Part shown: positions 37,300 to 37,791 of the stretch, piece after piece
How the letters are laid out: each line of letters opens with the position of its first letter
How positions within the stretch are numbered: position 1 is the stretch's first letter
Origin: Isotricha intestinalis
Lineage: Eukaryota; Ciliophora; Litostomatea; Vestibuliferida; Isotrichidae
Direction: 5' to 3'
DNA: 37,791 nucleotides
NCBI GenBank assembly: GCA_023807065.1
Contig: JAJJLU010003692.1
Span: 1-37,791, forward strand
Made by a program: the position numbers and the translations under genes
Notes under the pieces: generated by a model
Seen by the model: the letters and a program-made list of their open reading frames with translations, nothing else
What the model was told of the DNA's origin: nothing
Database searches by the model: none

Positions 37300-37791
37300 T
37301 TATTTTTTCAAATATTTCCTTTCTCCTTCTTTTAAGAAATGATCAGCATTCCAATATTCAATAACAAAATCAGAAATACCTTTCATTTTAACTTTACTAA
37401 CTCCACAAGCACTCATATACATAGTCCAGAATTTTTCAAGTGGAGCTTGAATAAGCATTAAGCTGAAAATATTAGTAATAGCTCCATGTGAAACAATAGT
37501 ACAAACTTCTTCATCACCTAACCAGAATCTTACAAGGAATCTTCTTAAACGATCCATAACAGAATAAAAGGTTTCTCCATTAGGCATAGTTAATCTTTCA
37601 GGATGTTTAAAGTAATCACCACCATCATCACTTCCAAAAGCTTCCTTATATGTTTTACCTTCCCAATCACCCCATGATATATCTATTACTAATGGATCAC
37701 CTATTAATTCTACTTTTGTCTTATGTTGACCTGCTACTAATTCTGCAGTTTGTTGTGCACGTGGTATTTCTGAATAGTATATTTTACCTAT
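37300..37791 (-). CDS. Histidine phosphatase (phosphoglycerate mutase-like), partial
   Basis: The C-terminal about 163 residues of a histidine-phosphatase-superfamily protein; the frame is open to the window edge, so the N-terminus with the RHG catalytic motif is missing. Visible are YSEIPRAQQTAELV (the family's S-x-x-x-R-A-x-Q-T-A), DWEGKTYKEAF, MPNGETFYSVMDRL, and the second catalytic His in CTIVSHGAITNIF. The superfamily includes mutases and phosphatases of small phospho-compounds; the GE(S/T)-then-SHG layout is closest to the cobC/PhoE-type phosphatases rather than classic glycolytic dPGM, but substrate cannot be set. An internal Met at 37587 is not the start. Confidence 0.8.
   Translation of the reverse strand: MGKIYYSEIPRAQQTAELVAGQHKTKVELIGDPLVIDISWGDWEGKTYKEAFGSDDGGDYFKHPERLTMPNGETFYSVMDRLRRFLVRFWLGDEEVCTIVSHGAITNIFSLMLIQAPLEKFWTMYMSACGVSKVKMKGISDFVIEYWNADHFLKEGERKYLKK

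Noticed and set aside
1..37791. tRNA or rRNA genes
   Set aside because: No GC-rich cloverleaf-like stretch or T-loop consensus was seen on either strand by eye; a covariance-model scan could still find one.

Overview
The window is very AT-rich nuclear DNA (roughly four-fifths A+T by eye) from a protist, most likely a ciliate that uses the ordinary code. The signs are calcium-dependent protein kinase architecture, expanded casein kinase 1, long Asn/Lys/Glu-rich proteins, a two-pass membrane protein of a kind common in ciliates, flagellum-associated proteins and short GT-AG introns (28, 32, 37 and 107 nt). Every gene ends in TAA, Trp is TGG, and neither TAG nor TGA is read through. A gut-dwelling anaerobic litostome (rumen ciliate type) would fit, and a flavin reductase resembling those of anaerobic bacteria agrees with that, but the species assignment is inference. 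No telomere, rRNA, tRNA, CRISPR or transposon was seen.

Layout. 22-3578: GPH-type MFS transporter, an unknown basic protein and a frame-broken flavin reductase, all minus strand. 3987-7422: two convergent membrane proteins. 8469-11642: the most unusual gene, a single 1057-residue ORF joining a casein kinase 1 domain to a complete calcium-dependent protein kinase with EF-hands. 11850-12426: a decayed Rab GTPase. 12586-17008: four plus-strand genes, including one whose true ATG is separated from the rest by a 28-nt intron, and a START-like protein. 17559-21400: a PB1/coiled-coil/beta protein and a large coiled-coil protein. 21564-23066: a second casein kinase 1 with a His cluster, six hexapeptide repeats and a C-terminal CaaX box. 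23332-24638: a four-exon SNF5/SMARCB1-like gene. 24639-25942: gene-free, with faint coding remnants. 25943-28138: an EF-hand-like coiled-coil protein and a small ORF. 28471-31782: a P4-ATPase of the ATP9/Neo1 class. 31998-34588: an EVG1/C22orf23-like ciliary protein, ribosomal protein L11 with two compensating frame breaks, and a likely axonemal protein. 34935-37791: PP2A catalytic subunit, a coiled-coil protein and the 3' part of a histidine-phosphatase gene cut by the window edge.

The genes do not form an operon; they are independently oriented eukaryotic genes with short A/T-rich spacers. Functional themes are Ser/Thr phosphosignalling (CK1-CDPK, CK1, PP2A), membrane transport and lipid asymmetry (MFS, P4-ATPase), cilia and chromatin. 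Across the long genes, codon third positions switch between A-ending and T-ending blocks hundreds of bases long, which the protein sequences do not explain.
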